A DNA stretch of 17,872 nucleotides, from positions 1 to 17,872 of the forward strand of contig JAGQQB010000015.1 of assembly GCA_020426425.1 (NCBI GenBank), in the 5' to 3' direction. The notes under the pieces are model-generated. The model did not search any database and was not told the DNA's origin. It saw only the letters and a program-made list of their open reading frames with translations. How positions within the stretch are numbered: the first letter of the stretch is position 1; each line of letters begins with the position of its first letter. The DNA comes from Planctomycetaceae bacterium (lineage in GTDB: Bacteria > Planctomycetota > Planctomycetia > Planctomycetales > Planctomycetaceae). The translations under genes and the position numbers were made by a program. Shown in pieces: positions 1 through 7,044 of the stretch.

Positions 1-129
1 CGCCCACCGTCCTACGCCAGACAACTCGATTTACGCGGGGAAGTCCTCTCCACGGTGCCGCAAGATGGAGAAACCCTCAACATCGATCTCGCGGCATTTG
101 AAGTGTGCGACGTGGAAGTGCGGTTCTGA
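1..129 (+). CDS. C-terminal end of an unidentified protein (partial)
   Basis: An open frame runs from the first base of the window to a TGA at 127-129 and gives the last 42 residues of a protein whose start lies outside. The visible tail contains GEVLSTVPQDGETLNIDLAAF and ends DVEVRF. A beta-rich ending of this kind, with a 'gd-L-x-v-d-L-a-x-f-E-x' pattern, resembles the C-terminal beta-sandwich of some glycoside hydrolases (for example GH38-type mannosidases). That is only an impression from a short stretch, and I cannot name the family. The next gene starts about 115 bases downstream on the same strand. Confidence 0.6.
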   Translation, partial: RPPSYARQLDLRGEVLSTVPQDGETLNIDLAAFEVCDVEVRF

Positions 130-245
130 ACGGTTGGACAGTTAAGTAGACATCAAAATTACGACATGCTTGACAGCGCGGGTTTGGCTAGGTTAGGAGT
201 AATAGAGAACCCTCCTCTTTGACTCCCAACACCATAGGCCAGAAC

Positions 246-3200
246 ATGAGTTGGATGCAGTGGACCATCGGGCGGATCTTTTCAGGGTCGAACAAGAAGC
301 GGACAGGACGCGGGCGGGCGCAGTTTCGCGCAGAAGGCCTCGAATCTCGCGTATTGCTGGCGGGCAATGTGAACGTGCTGACGGTCGGCAACACCGTTCG
401 CGTGGTTGGGGACAACGCCGCGAATGATGTCGAGATCGAGTTGACGCAGGATCGACTCACGGTCACCGGCAACGGCGGCACGGTGAACTGGCAAGCCGCA
501 CCCTACGAGATGGATCTCACTGATTTTGGTCCGATCCAGGATCTCCGGATCGTGCTGAACAAAGGGAATGACCAATTGCGAGTTTCCGGCGGTGGCTCAC
601 TGGCCGGAGATCTCGTGGTCTATACCTACGCGGGTGATGACAATGTCCACGTCCAGGACCTGGAGTTTGGCTCATTCATCACCAGCCCCGGCGGCGGGGA
701 CGATCATGTCACGCTCGGGAACGTGATGGCGCGACAGCATGTCGTGAACTACGACTTCTGGGGACATGGCACCTTTGAGGTCGATGGATCGCACGTCGGC
801 GGATTGTTCACACACCTGGCTGGTGCTGGCAACGATCTTTCCGGAATCAGCCATACCGCAATCGAGGGCCGGATTCGCATCGCGACCGGTGGTGGGGATG
901 ATTCGGTCGGATTGCTGGATGCCCACACCCCAAGTTGGGCAGGAATTTCCACTGGCTTCGGAGATGACCTGATTGCGATTGGCGATAGTTCGATCGATCA
1001 GTTTGCTTCGATTTGGACGAGCTTTGGTGACGACACGGTGCTGATGGGGAACACGCACATTGGCTCGTTACTCAACCTGAACACATCTGCTGGTCATGAC
1101 CGGGTTGGGATTGGGGGCGTCAGTGTGGACGGCCCAGCGATCGCCGTGCTTGGTGGCGGCGACGACTGTCTCATCTCGTCTGGATCGATCATCGGAGTGC
1201 CCAATCAGTTCCGGTCGCTGCTCGTTTACACTGGTGTCGGGCACGATACCGTTGTGCTGGAAGGACAGCACGACTTCGCGGTGGGAGCATGGATCTTTGG
1301 AACAGGCCAGGATTCACTCGACCGTACGCAACTGATGACTGAGGGCCGAGTCTACAATCTGCGTCTGTCGGAAGCGCCACTTTCAGAACAGCAGTTGATG
1401 AAACTCGAACAGTTGCGAAACGAGGCGCTGGCGCTGCGTGGTGACATGCTCATGCTGGAGTCCGATGTCGAGCAAGTCTTGATCGACACCGCCGAACAGG
1501 TGTTCTTCACGGCGACACTCGGCATGCCGATGGCTGGTACGACCGTTCGGCTCTACGAAACCAATCCCGATGGCACGGCAGGATCGTTCCTGGTGGAACT
1601 GTTCGACGATGGGTCACTGATCCATGGTGATGCGGTCGCCGGCGACGGTGTGTTCTCCAACAACCTCGCCATCCAGCTAATGAATGCAGGCGAGACGGAA
1701 GTCTACACGGCACTGGCATTCGACGATTCGGGTGTGGAGCGATACTCCGATTCGACCGGAATTCTCGGTGTTGCTCCGCTGTCTGAAACCGAGATCATGG
1801 AACGCATCGACCTCGCCGATCAGATTGAAACGCTGCTCCGCGACGAACTGGCGATGGGGGTACCAGTCGATCAGGCCCTGAATCATGCTGCGGCAATTCT
1901 GGCGCAGAGTCCGCTAGTTGCGGTCGATTCCATCGCGATCACTCCTGCGTCGATCTTCTGGACGACGATCGAAGGATTGATCTTCTCGGTCTTTACTGAC
2001 GCTTTGGTCAACTCCGGACTGCGTGCAGGCAGCGCTGTTGCGGATAGTGCGGCGACAGCCGGTGCCGATCCTTCGAATGCAGCTCCGGCGGCGGCAGATC
2101 CGATGGATATTTGCGGCGACGCCCTGGTCATTGGTGCCTACACATGGCAGTTTGAACCGACGGATGAGGCCAATGAAATCGCGGCTAAGTTGCAGGGTGC
2201 GAACTACAACGTCACGGCGCTCTACAATTCCACATCAACGTCCGAAAACATTTCGATCAACGACTTCAAGAACTTGCGTGAGTACGAAGTTGTCGCCGTG
2301 ACCACACATGGCGATTCACACGCCAGTTATGGCACCATCGTTGACACTGCTGATCGGTTCTCGCTTGGCGAACTGGCAGCTAACTTCGCGGACCTGATTT
2401 CCGGGCGTTTGTCGTTGACCAGCAGCACATTCGCCATCACACCCCGATTTGTGACTCGCTACGCGGGCTCACTCAATGACAGCATTGTCTACATCGGTTC
2501 ATGCCGCAGCACATTCAACGCATCGATGGCGAATGCGTTCATCGGTCGCGGCGCGGCCGCGTTCGTCGGCTACGACGACTACGTGGGCTTCAGTTTTGCG
2601 AACAACAAGGGGCAGCAGTTGTTCGACACACTTGTCAACGGCGATGAGATCGGCATGACCCCGGGGATCAACTCCGACCTTGACCTTGCCGGCGGACACT
2701 TGGCACTCTTCCAGATGTACGGCGATCAAACCGCGAAACTGCCGAACGACTGTCTGCTGTTGAACGATTGGGATCTTTACGTCGAGTACAAGTGGCCGCT
2801 CAACCAGCGAGATCTGGACACATCGACACGCTTCCTGACCGGCAACGTGGGCTACGCATGTCCCGGTGGTGACTACCTCAACTGGTCTGGCGATGATACG
2901 TCGGCGGGCGGAACCGAGACGGTCATCGTTGACCTCGACACTGCCTTCGACAACGGCCAGTGGACGATGACGACCAGCGTGGACCTGTACGCAGGCTGGT
3001 ACGCCCCGGCTGGCGGTTCCGGTCCAGCAACATTGACGGTTGGGTTGCGAAACGAAACGACCGGCGAGATCCGGGAAGTTTCGTCTCGGGCCATCAGCCC
3101 TGGAAGGCAATCTGATTGCGCAGACACGATCGTGGGAATTGCTCAGATCACCGTCGAAGGCATGGGCGACGACGCCATTGTGTCTTACGAACTGGTCTAG
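246..3200 (+). CDS. LEPR-XLL-type exported protein with RTX-like 22-residue repeats and a caspase/gingipain-like His/Cys domain
   Basis: A 984-residue protein counted from ATG 246. An in-frame TTG at 219 would add nine residues; a GGAG at 196-199 lies too far from either start to decide. Basic residues 15-30 lead into LESRVLLAGN (32-41), matching the planctomycete LEPR-XLL motif found near the N-terminus of large surface or secreted proteins. Residues 128-356 carry about ten G-x-G-x-D repeats (AGDD, GGGDD, GAGND, GFGDD, SFGDD, GVGHD), mostly 22 residues apart, as in a Ca-binding beta-solenoid. After a helical stretch (about 380-412), residues 420-510 resemble an Ig-like module (DDGS..GDAVAGDGVFS). 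Residues 622-835 look like a clan CD peptidase fold: strand DALVIGAY, then VAVTTHGDS (His688), then IVYIGSCRS (Cys753), then AFIGRGAAAFVGY. The C-terminal part is beta-rich, with no PEP-CTERM or sorting motif. The LEPR-XLL assignment is strong; peptidase activity is inferred. Confidence 0.85.
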   Translation: MSWMQWTIGRIFSGSNKKRTGRGRAQFRAEGLESRVLLAGNVNVLTVGNTVRVVGDNAANDVEIELTQDRLTVTGNGGTVNWQAAPYEMDLTDFGPIQDLRIVLNKGNDQLRVSGGGSLAGDLVVYTYAGDDNVHVQDLEFGSFITSPGGGDDHVTLGNVMARQHVVNYDFWGHGTFEVDGSHVGGLFTHLAGAGNDLSGISHTAIEGRIRIATGGGDDSVGLLDAHTPSWAGISTGFGDDLIAIGDSSIDQFASIWTSFGDDTVLMGNTHIGSLLNLNTSAGHDRVGIGGVSVDGPAIAVLGGGDDCLISSGSIIGVPNQFRSLLVYTGVGHDTVVLEGQHDFAVGAWIFGTGQDSLDRTQLMTEGRVYNLRLSEAPLSEQQLMKLEQLRNEALALRGDMLMLESDVEQVLIDTAEQVFFTATLGMPMAGTTVRLYETNPDGTAGSFLVELFDDGSLIHGDAVAGDGVFSNNLAIQLMNAGETEVYTALAFDDSGVERYSDSTGILGVAPLSETEIMERIDLADQIETLLRDELAMGVPVDQALNHAAAILAQSPLVAVDSIAITPASIFWTTIEGLIFSVFTDALVNSGLRAGSAVADSAATAGADPSNAAPAAADPMDICGDALVIGAYTWQFEPTDEANEIAAKLQGANYNVTALYNSTSTSENISINDFKNLREYEVVAVTTHGDSHASYGTIVDTADRFSLGELAANFADLISGRLSLTSSTFAITPRFVTRYAGSLNDSIVYIGSCRSTFNASMANAFIGRGAAAFVGYDDYVGFSFANNKGQQLFDTLVNGDEIGMTPGINSDLDLAGGHLALFQMYGDQTAKLPNDCLLLNDWDLYVEYKWPLNQRDLDTSTRFLTGNVGYACPGGDYLNWSGDDTSAGGTETVIVDLDTAFDNGQWTMTTSVDLYAGWYAPAGGSGPATLTVGLRNETTGEIREVSSRAISPGRQSDCADTIVGIAQITVEGMGDDAIVSYELV
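627..1313 (+). repeat. Protein-level tandem repeat, about 22 codons per unit (RTX/beta-solenoid-like)
   Basis: Within the LEPR-XLL gene, codons for G-x-G-D/N-D motifs recur at residues 128, 149, 193, 215, 237, 259, 281, 303, 330 and 352 of the ATG-246 protein. A degenerate unit (FWGHG) sits at 171, filling the gap. Spacing is 21 or 22 residues except for one 27-residue step. The DNA units have diverged, so this is an old protein repeat rather than a recent DNA duplication. Regular rungs with Asp/Asn-rich turns are typical of calcium-binding parallel beta-rolls, though classical RTX rungs are 9 residues; a 22-residue unit implies larger solenoid coils. Confidence 0.7.
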
Positions 3201-3240
3201 GCCTGAGTGATTGCAATTTGAGTTCGCGGCGCACGACTAG

Positions 3241-3290
3241 AAACGGATCAGACTCAGGACGGTTCGCCGTTCTGAGTCTGATCGCCGTTT
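3241..3290. terminator. Bidirectional intrinsic terminator with UUCG tetraloop
   Basis: A perfect 12-bp inverted repeat (GATCAGACTCAG at 3246-3257, CTGAGTCTGATC at 3272-3283) continues inward as GACGG/CCGTT (one G-T pair) and closes on a TTCG loop at 3263-3266. This gives about 17 bp of stem. Flanking AAACG (3241-3245) and CGTTT (3286-3290) can extend it past a small bulge and supply short T runs for both directions. It lies between the convergent LEPR-XLL and DUF1207 genes and reaches into the DUF1207 stop codon at 3289-3291, so it probably ends both transcripts. Confidence 0.85.
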
Positions 3291-4410
3291 AGTAGTCATA
3301 CCAGATCCCGAACCCCGTGAGCGATTCGTACACGTCGAACAGTTCCCACTGCATGGACGGGCCGTTGTAGTGCTGGAACCCGACTCGGAAGAGTTGGTCC
3401 CCTTCGCGGCTGCGCCATTGCCAGCCGGCCATCACGTTGACGCTGCCGCCAAAGTCGAATTCCTGTCGCAGGTGTCCATTGATCGCAGCGAACGGAGCGC
3501 CTCGTTTGCCATTGCGAATCATCGGCGAGTACTGGGCTCCGAACTGGAATTCATAAGGATCGGCTCCGCCGTTGTGATTGAGCGCCAGGGCGATTTCGCC
3601 ATAGATCTGCAGGTCCGGAGTGATGTCGTACATCGCCGCAGTCAGAATGGCGTCGCGTACATAGTTGATCCGCACAAACGTCGAGTTGTTGAGCAGGTAC
3701 TCGTCGCCAATGTGGGAACTGATGTGGTAGTAGCCGGTCTTGAATCGCCAGCGGCCTTCCCGCACAGTCGCGACGAATCCAGCCCGGAAGTCGACCGCTT
3801 CCAGGTCCGAGTCATGTTCAGGATCGACACGCGCGAACGCCGCTCCTTCCATGTCGAACTGAAATCCTTCGGGGTCCACACCACCGTAGGTTCCGTACCG
3901 AACAAGCCCCCAGCGCCCCCCCAGCGCGGTTTCCCAAATACGACCACGTCGTCGATCCCACAGCCACTGCGCCGCCATGCGTGGTTCTTTCTCGCCCGCC
4001 AGGTACGAGTGGAACAGCAAGCCGGTTGGCAGCATCTGCCAACCCATCGGTCGACAGGCGCCAGGCTGAGGACAATGCGAACCCACCACATCGACCGGTT
4101 CATCACTGAAGACGGTGTCCGGTTCGGGCAACCGTTCCGACTCCAGGATCAACGCATCTGACGGCGGAGCCACGACGTCAACAGCTCCTTCGAGCGTCGT
4201 TTGTCGAACGAAGTCCGACGACCGGCGACGAGGTGATTCCGCAATGCTGTTTTCTGGACTATCGAGTAGACGCAGTCCGGTGGAAGAGTGATCGTCCTCC
4301 ACTGTGTCTCCATAGTCGAGGAAGACCCAGTCTTCGGCCTGCACGACCGCGCCGGGGATTCCCACGAGGATTCCTAGGAGAAGAACAAGGCAGCGAGTGG
4401 AGTTCGGCAT
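3289..4410 (-). CDS. DUF1207 family exported protein, probably outer-membrane beta-barrel
   Basis: A 373-residue protein. I chose ATG 4410 over an upstream in-frame ATG at 4467 because it opens directly onto a good signal peptide: MPNSTRC, a hydrophobic core LVLLLGILVGIPGAVV, and a likely cut after VQA at residue 25. A low-complexity linker follows (about 26-120). The block LPTGLLFHSYLAGEKEPR (about 127-144) is the characteristic start of DUF1207, a family of unknown function common in planctomycetes. The rest is rich in alternating aromatic and polar strands (for example WRFKTGYYHISSH, INGHLRQEFDF, VMAGWQWRS) and ends GFGIWYDY, as expected of an outer-membrane barrel. It is transcribed divergently from the lyase gene. 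The function is unknown; the barrel idea is inferred from strand pattern. Confidence 0.88.
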   Translation of the reverse strand: MPNSTRCLVLLLGILVGIPGAVVQAEDWVFLDYGDTVEDDHSSTGLRLLDSPENSIAESPRRRSSDFVRQTTLEGAVDVVAPPSDALILESERLPEPDTVFSDEPVDVVGSHCPQPGACRPMGWQMLPTGLLFHSYLAGEKEPRMAAQWLWDRRRGRIWETALGGRWGLVRYGTYGGVDPEGFQFDMEGAAFARVDPEHDSDLEAVDFRAGFVATVREGRWRFKTGYYHISSHIGDEYLLNNSTFVRINYVRDAILTAAMYDITPDLQIYGEIALALNHNGGADPYEFQFGAQYSPMIRNGKRGAPFAAINGHLRQEFDFGGSVNVMAGWQWRSREGDQLFRVGFQHYNGPSMQWELFDVYESLTGFGIWYDY

Positions 4411-4693
4411 GACGCACTCGGAATGTGGTCCCCGAAAGTCACAAAACAACACGCATCCGGTCCGCATCGAGGCACTGGCGGTGAGGATGAGATGACCTGT
4501 GATTATTCGGACGAAGACACCACGCCTCTTGCTTGTGACAGTCGTCCCGCAGGCAACGATTCGTCAGATGCAGCCGCACGTAGCTATCAGGTAAGCTTTG
4601 TCGGTCGTGCGTGGCATACCGGTCGTTCCCGATGTGCGTTCGGGTCCGGTAAACTGCGTCGACTTTATGGCCCACGCCCACCGGAAACTGACT
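4411..4693. other. Divergent intergenic region, probably holding promoters for the DUF1207 and lyase genes
   Basis: About 283 bases separate the starts of two divergent genes, so both promoters should lie here. I do not see a convincing -35/-10 pair on either strand. GGAAA at 4684-4688 could act as a weak ribosome binding site for ATG 4694. No hairpin, riboswitch-like structure or extra gene is evident. Open frames crossing it are extensions of the neighbouring frames, not genes. Confidence 0.4.
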
Positions 4694-5590
4694 ATGTTCG
4701 CGCCACTGCGAGGATTGATTGCCGCTACTCATACCCCGTTTCACGCAGATGGAAGCCTGAATGTCGACATGGTCGAGCGGCAGGCGGAACATCTCATCCG
4801 GCAGAAAGTGCCCGCCGCATTCATCTGCGGCAGCACTGGCGAGAGCCATTCCCTCACTTTGGACGAGCGGCGGCAACTGGCAGTCCGCTGGATGGATGTT
4901 ACTCGTGGCACGCAGTTGGGAGTTGTCGTCCATGTCGGCACAAATTGCCTGGCCGATGCGCGCGAGTTGGCAGCTCAGGCGCAGGAATTGGGGGCACAGG
5001 CCATCGCCATGTTGACGCCGTCATACTTCAAACCCGCCACTGTCGATGTCCTGGTCGAGTGTTGCTGCGAAGTGGCTCAAGCGGCAGCCGATCTCCCCTT
5101 CTACTATTACGACATCCCACCACTGACCGGTGTGAATCTGTCGATGCCCGCGTTTCTGGAGGCAGCAGTTGGAAGAATCCCGAATCTGGCGGGACTGAAG
5201 TTCACCAATGTCGACCTGATGGCCTTCCAGATCTGCCGAGCCACACAGGAGGGCCGGTTTGATATTCTGTGGGGAGTGGATGAAATGTTGTTGGGCGCAC
5301 TCGCTTGTGGGGCGGAAGGCGCTGTCGGCAGCACGTATAACTTCGCTGCTGAGATCTACCACCGCATATGGCAGGCATTTACAGCGTCGGACTGGGAAAC
5401 CGCGCGGACTGAGCAGCTGCGTTCAATTCGCCTGATCCAGACCCTCGCCTCCCGAGGATACTTCGCATCTGCCAAGGTGCTCATGGAACGGCAAGGAGTC
5501 GCCGTCGGAGCACCGCGACTGCCACACCGTCGACTTTCCGCCGACGAACGTCGGGCACTCGAAACGGAACTCGAAGCGATCGGTTTTTGA
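4694..5590 (+). CDS. N-acetylneuraminate lyase / dihydrodipicolinate synthase family aldolase
   Basis: A 298-residue class I aldolase, about the length of E. coli NanA. ATG 4694 is preferred because MFAPLRGLIAATHTPF is the usual start of the TIM barrel; upstream in-frame starts (ATG 4667 and earlier) add a tail the family lacks. GSTGE at 46-50 is the substrate-carboxylate loop, YYYDIPPLTG places the catalytic Tyr at 139, and GLKFTNVDL gives the Schiff-base Lys169. GSTYN (212-216) and the GLKF-T-x-x-D-L form favour the N-acetylneuraminate lyase branch over lysine-pathway DapA. In that branch the reaction cleaves sialic acid to N-acetylmannosamine and pyruvate. No other sialic acid genes lie nearby, so the true substrate could be another 2-keto-3-deoxy sugar acid. 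The family is certain; the substrate is inferred. Confidence 0.88.
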   Translation: MFAPLRGLIAATHTPFHADGSLNVDMVERQAEHLIRQKVPAAFICGSTGESHSLTLDERRQLAVRWMDVTRGTQLGVVVHVGTNCLADARELAAQAQELGAQAIAMLTPSYFKPATVDVLVECCCEVAQAAADLPFYYYDIPPLTGVNLSMPAFLEAAVGRIPNLAGLKFTNVDLMAFQICRATQEGRFDILWGVDEMLLGALACGAEGAVGSTYNFAAEIYHRIWQAFTASDWETARTEQLRSIRLIQTLASRGYFASAKVLMERQGVAVGAPRLPHRRLSADERRALETELEAIGF

Positions 5591-5770
5591 CCGTCGCAGT
5601 CCGGGCATGCGCTGGGACCGTCTCCGGCCAGGCGAATTTGCCGAGAACGAATGTCACCATCAGCCGTCCTCCCCTCGTTAGTCCGATCGCCCTCGACCCT
5701 ATGTGTCGGTAACGACTACGATCCAGCCCCTGTTTTGTGTGCCGAAGACCAGTGTCTGTGAACTTCCCCG

Positions 5771-5779
5771 AAGGAGGAG
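5771..5779 (+). promoter_or_regulatory. Strong Shine-Dalgarno sequence deciding the GTG start of gdhA
   Basis: AAGGAGGAG ends three bases before GTG 5783. It is the clearest ribosome binding site in the window and supports a GTG start. Most other genes here have weak or no Shine-Dalgarno sequences, so this gene is probably translated strongly. Confidence 0.85.
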
Positions 5780-5782
5780 TCC

Positions 5783-7012
5783 GTGAGTTCCATCGAGACC
5801 GCCCAGCGATACTTTCACCTCGCCGCCGACGTCATGGACCTGTCGTCGAACATGCGGACGCTGCTGCTCACTCCGTTGCGGGAGGTGAAAGTGCAGATCG
5901 CGTTGGAGTTGGACAACGGCGAAATCGGGACGTTCATCGGCTACCGCATTCAACACGATAAAGCGCGGGGACCAATGAAAGGGGGCCTGCGCTATCACCC
6001 GGAGGTTGATGCTGAAGAAGTTCTTTCGCTGGCATCCCTCATGACCTGGAAGACCGCCGTTGTCGATCTCCCTTACGGTGGAGCGAAAGGTGGCATCTCT
6101 GTCGATCCCTCAAAGCTCAGCCAGGGTGAAATGGAGCGGATCACACGCAAATTCGTCGACGAGATTCATGACGTGATTGGCCCAGACAAAGACATCCCTG
6201 CGCCGGACATGGGGACCAACGCCCAGGTGATGGCCTGGATCAATAACCAATACGAAAAGTTCCACGGGTTCAATCCGGCGTGCGTCACCGGGAAACCGGT
6301 CGAACTGCATGGGGCCGATGGGCGCGAAGAGGCGACAGGTCGTGGTGTGGCGATCGTTACTGAGGCAGCGCTCAATAAGCTGAAGCAATCGGTCCAAGGG
6401 GCCAAGATCGCAATTCAGGGGTTCGGCAACGTCGGCAGCTTTGCCGCGCGCATCCTGCACGAGATGGGAGCCACCGTCATCGCCGTTTCCGATGCGTTTG
6501 GAGGCATCCAGAACAAGCAGGGACTCGACATCCCTAAGCTTCTGGAACACGTAGCTGCCACCCGGAAGGTGGAAGGTTTCGCCGGTTCCGAGCCGATCAG
6601 CAACGCGGAGTTGCTCGCCGCCGAAGTCGATGTGCTCATTCCTGCCGCCATTGGAGGCGTCTTGACGAAGGAGAATGCGAAAGATGTCCGCGCGAAACTG
6701 ATCATCGAAGCGGCCAACAACCCGACGATGCCCGAGGCAGATGAAATCTTCGAAGATCGCGGCATCCTGGTCATTCCTGACATCCTGGCCAATGCTGGCG
6801 GGGTGACCGTGAGTTACTTCGAATGGGTGCAGAACCAGCAATACTTCAGTTGGGACATCGAACGGGTCCGCGCCGAACTGACGAAGATGATGTCCTCCGC
6901 TTTTGACCGCGTCTGGAAACTGGCGACTGAGAAGAAGGTCAGTCCGCGCGTGGCCGCTTATGTTCTGGGGATTGGCCGCGTCGGTCGGGCAACGATCCTG
7001 GGCGGCATCTGA
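5783..7012 (+). CDS. gdhA: Glutamate dehydrogenase (Glu/Leu/Phe/Val dehydrogenase family)
   Basis: A 409-residue protein, the usual length of the hexameric Gdh of the RocG/GudB type. It interconverts glutamate with 2-oxoglutarate and ammonia using NAD(P). Visible active-site elements are GPMKGGLRYHP (Lys66), TWK (Lys90), the catalytic lysine in PYGGAKGG (Lys102) and PAPDMGT (Asp142). The coenzyme domain has QGFGNVGSFAA (212-222), followed by AVSD ending in Asp237. LANAGGVTVSYFEWVQN near the C-terminus is also typical of the family. The start is GTG at 5783, fixed by the preceding Shine-Dalgarno sequence. The 192-base gap upstream suggests its own promoter, though I could not pick one. The metallophosphoesterase gene begins 32 bases after its stop and may be cotranscribed. 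NAD versus NADP use cannot be settled by eye. Confidence 0.96.
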   Translation: MSSIETAQRYFHLAADVMDLSSNMRTLLLTPLREVKVQIALELDNGEIGTFIGYRIQHDKARGPMKGGLRYHPEVDAEEVLSLASLMTWKTAVVDLPYGGAKGGISVDPSKLSQGEMERITRKFVDEIHDVIGPDKDIPAPDMGTNAQVMAWINNQYEKFHGFNPACVTGKPVELHGADGREEATGRGVAIVTEAALNKLKQSVQGAKIAIQGFGNVGSFAARILHEMGATVIAVSDAFGGIQNKQGLDIPKLLEHVAATRKVEGFAGSEPISNAELLAAEVDVLIPAAIGGVLTKENAKDVRAKLIIEAANNPTMPEADEIFEDRGILVIPDILANAGGVTVSYFEWVQNQQYFSWDIERVRAELTKMMSSAFDRVWKLATEKKVSPRVAAYVLGIGRVGRATILGGI

Positions 7013-7044
7013 GTGGCGACTTGGTAATCATAACGACATCACTC

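Noticed and set aside
170..175. TTGACA, a perfect -35 box upstream of the LEPR-XLL gene
   Set aside because: No acceptable -10 hexamer at 16-18 bases downstream (the sequence there is GTTAGGAG), so I do not call a promoter.
2499..3110. Minus-strand open frame of 203 codons inside the LEPR-XLL gene
   Set aside because: Val/Arg-rich shadow frame with no domain; the plus strand carries the caspase-like region here.
3370..4161. Plus-strand open frame of 263 codons antisense to the DUF1207 gene
   Set aside because: The DUF1207 reading has a signal peptide and family motif; the antisense product has no coherent domain and no ribosome site.
4423..5262. Long plus-strand open frame of 279 codons overlapping the lyase gene
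   Set aside because: It lies in another frame of the lyase gene, and its protein is Arg/Ser/Gly/His-rich with no recognisable motif, as expected from a shadow frame in GC-rich DNA.
6110..6841. Minus-strand open frame of 243 codons antisense to gdhA
   Set aside because: Mirror of a strongly coding region; the antisense protein has no motif, and gdhA is unmistakable.
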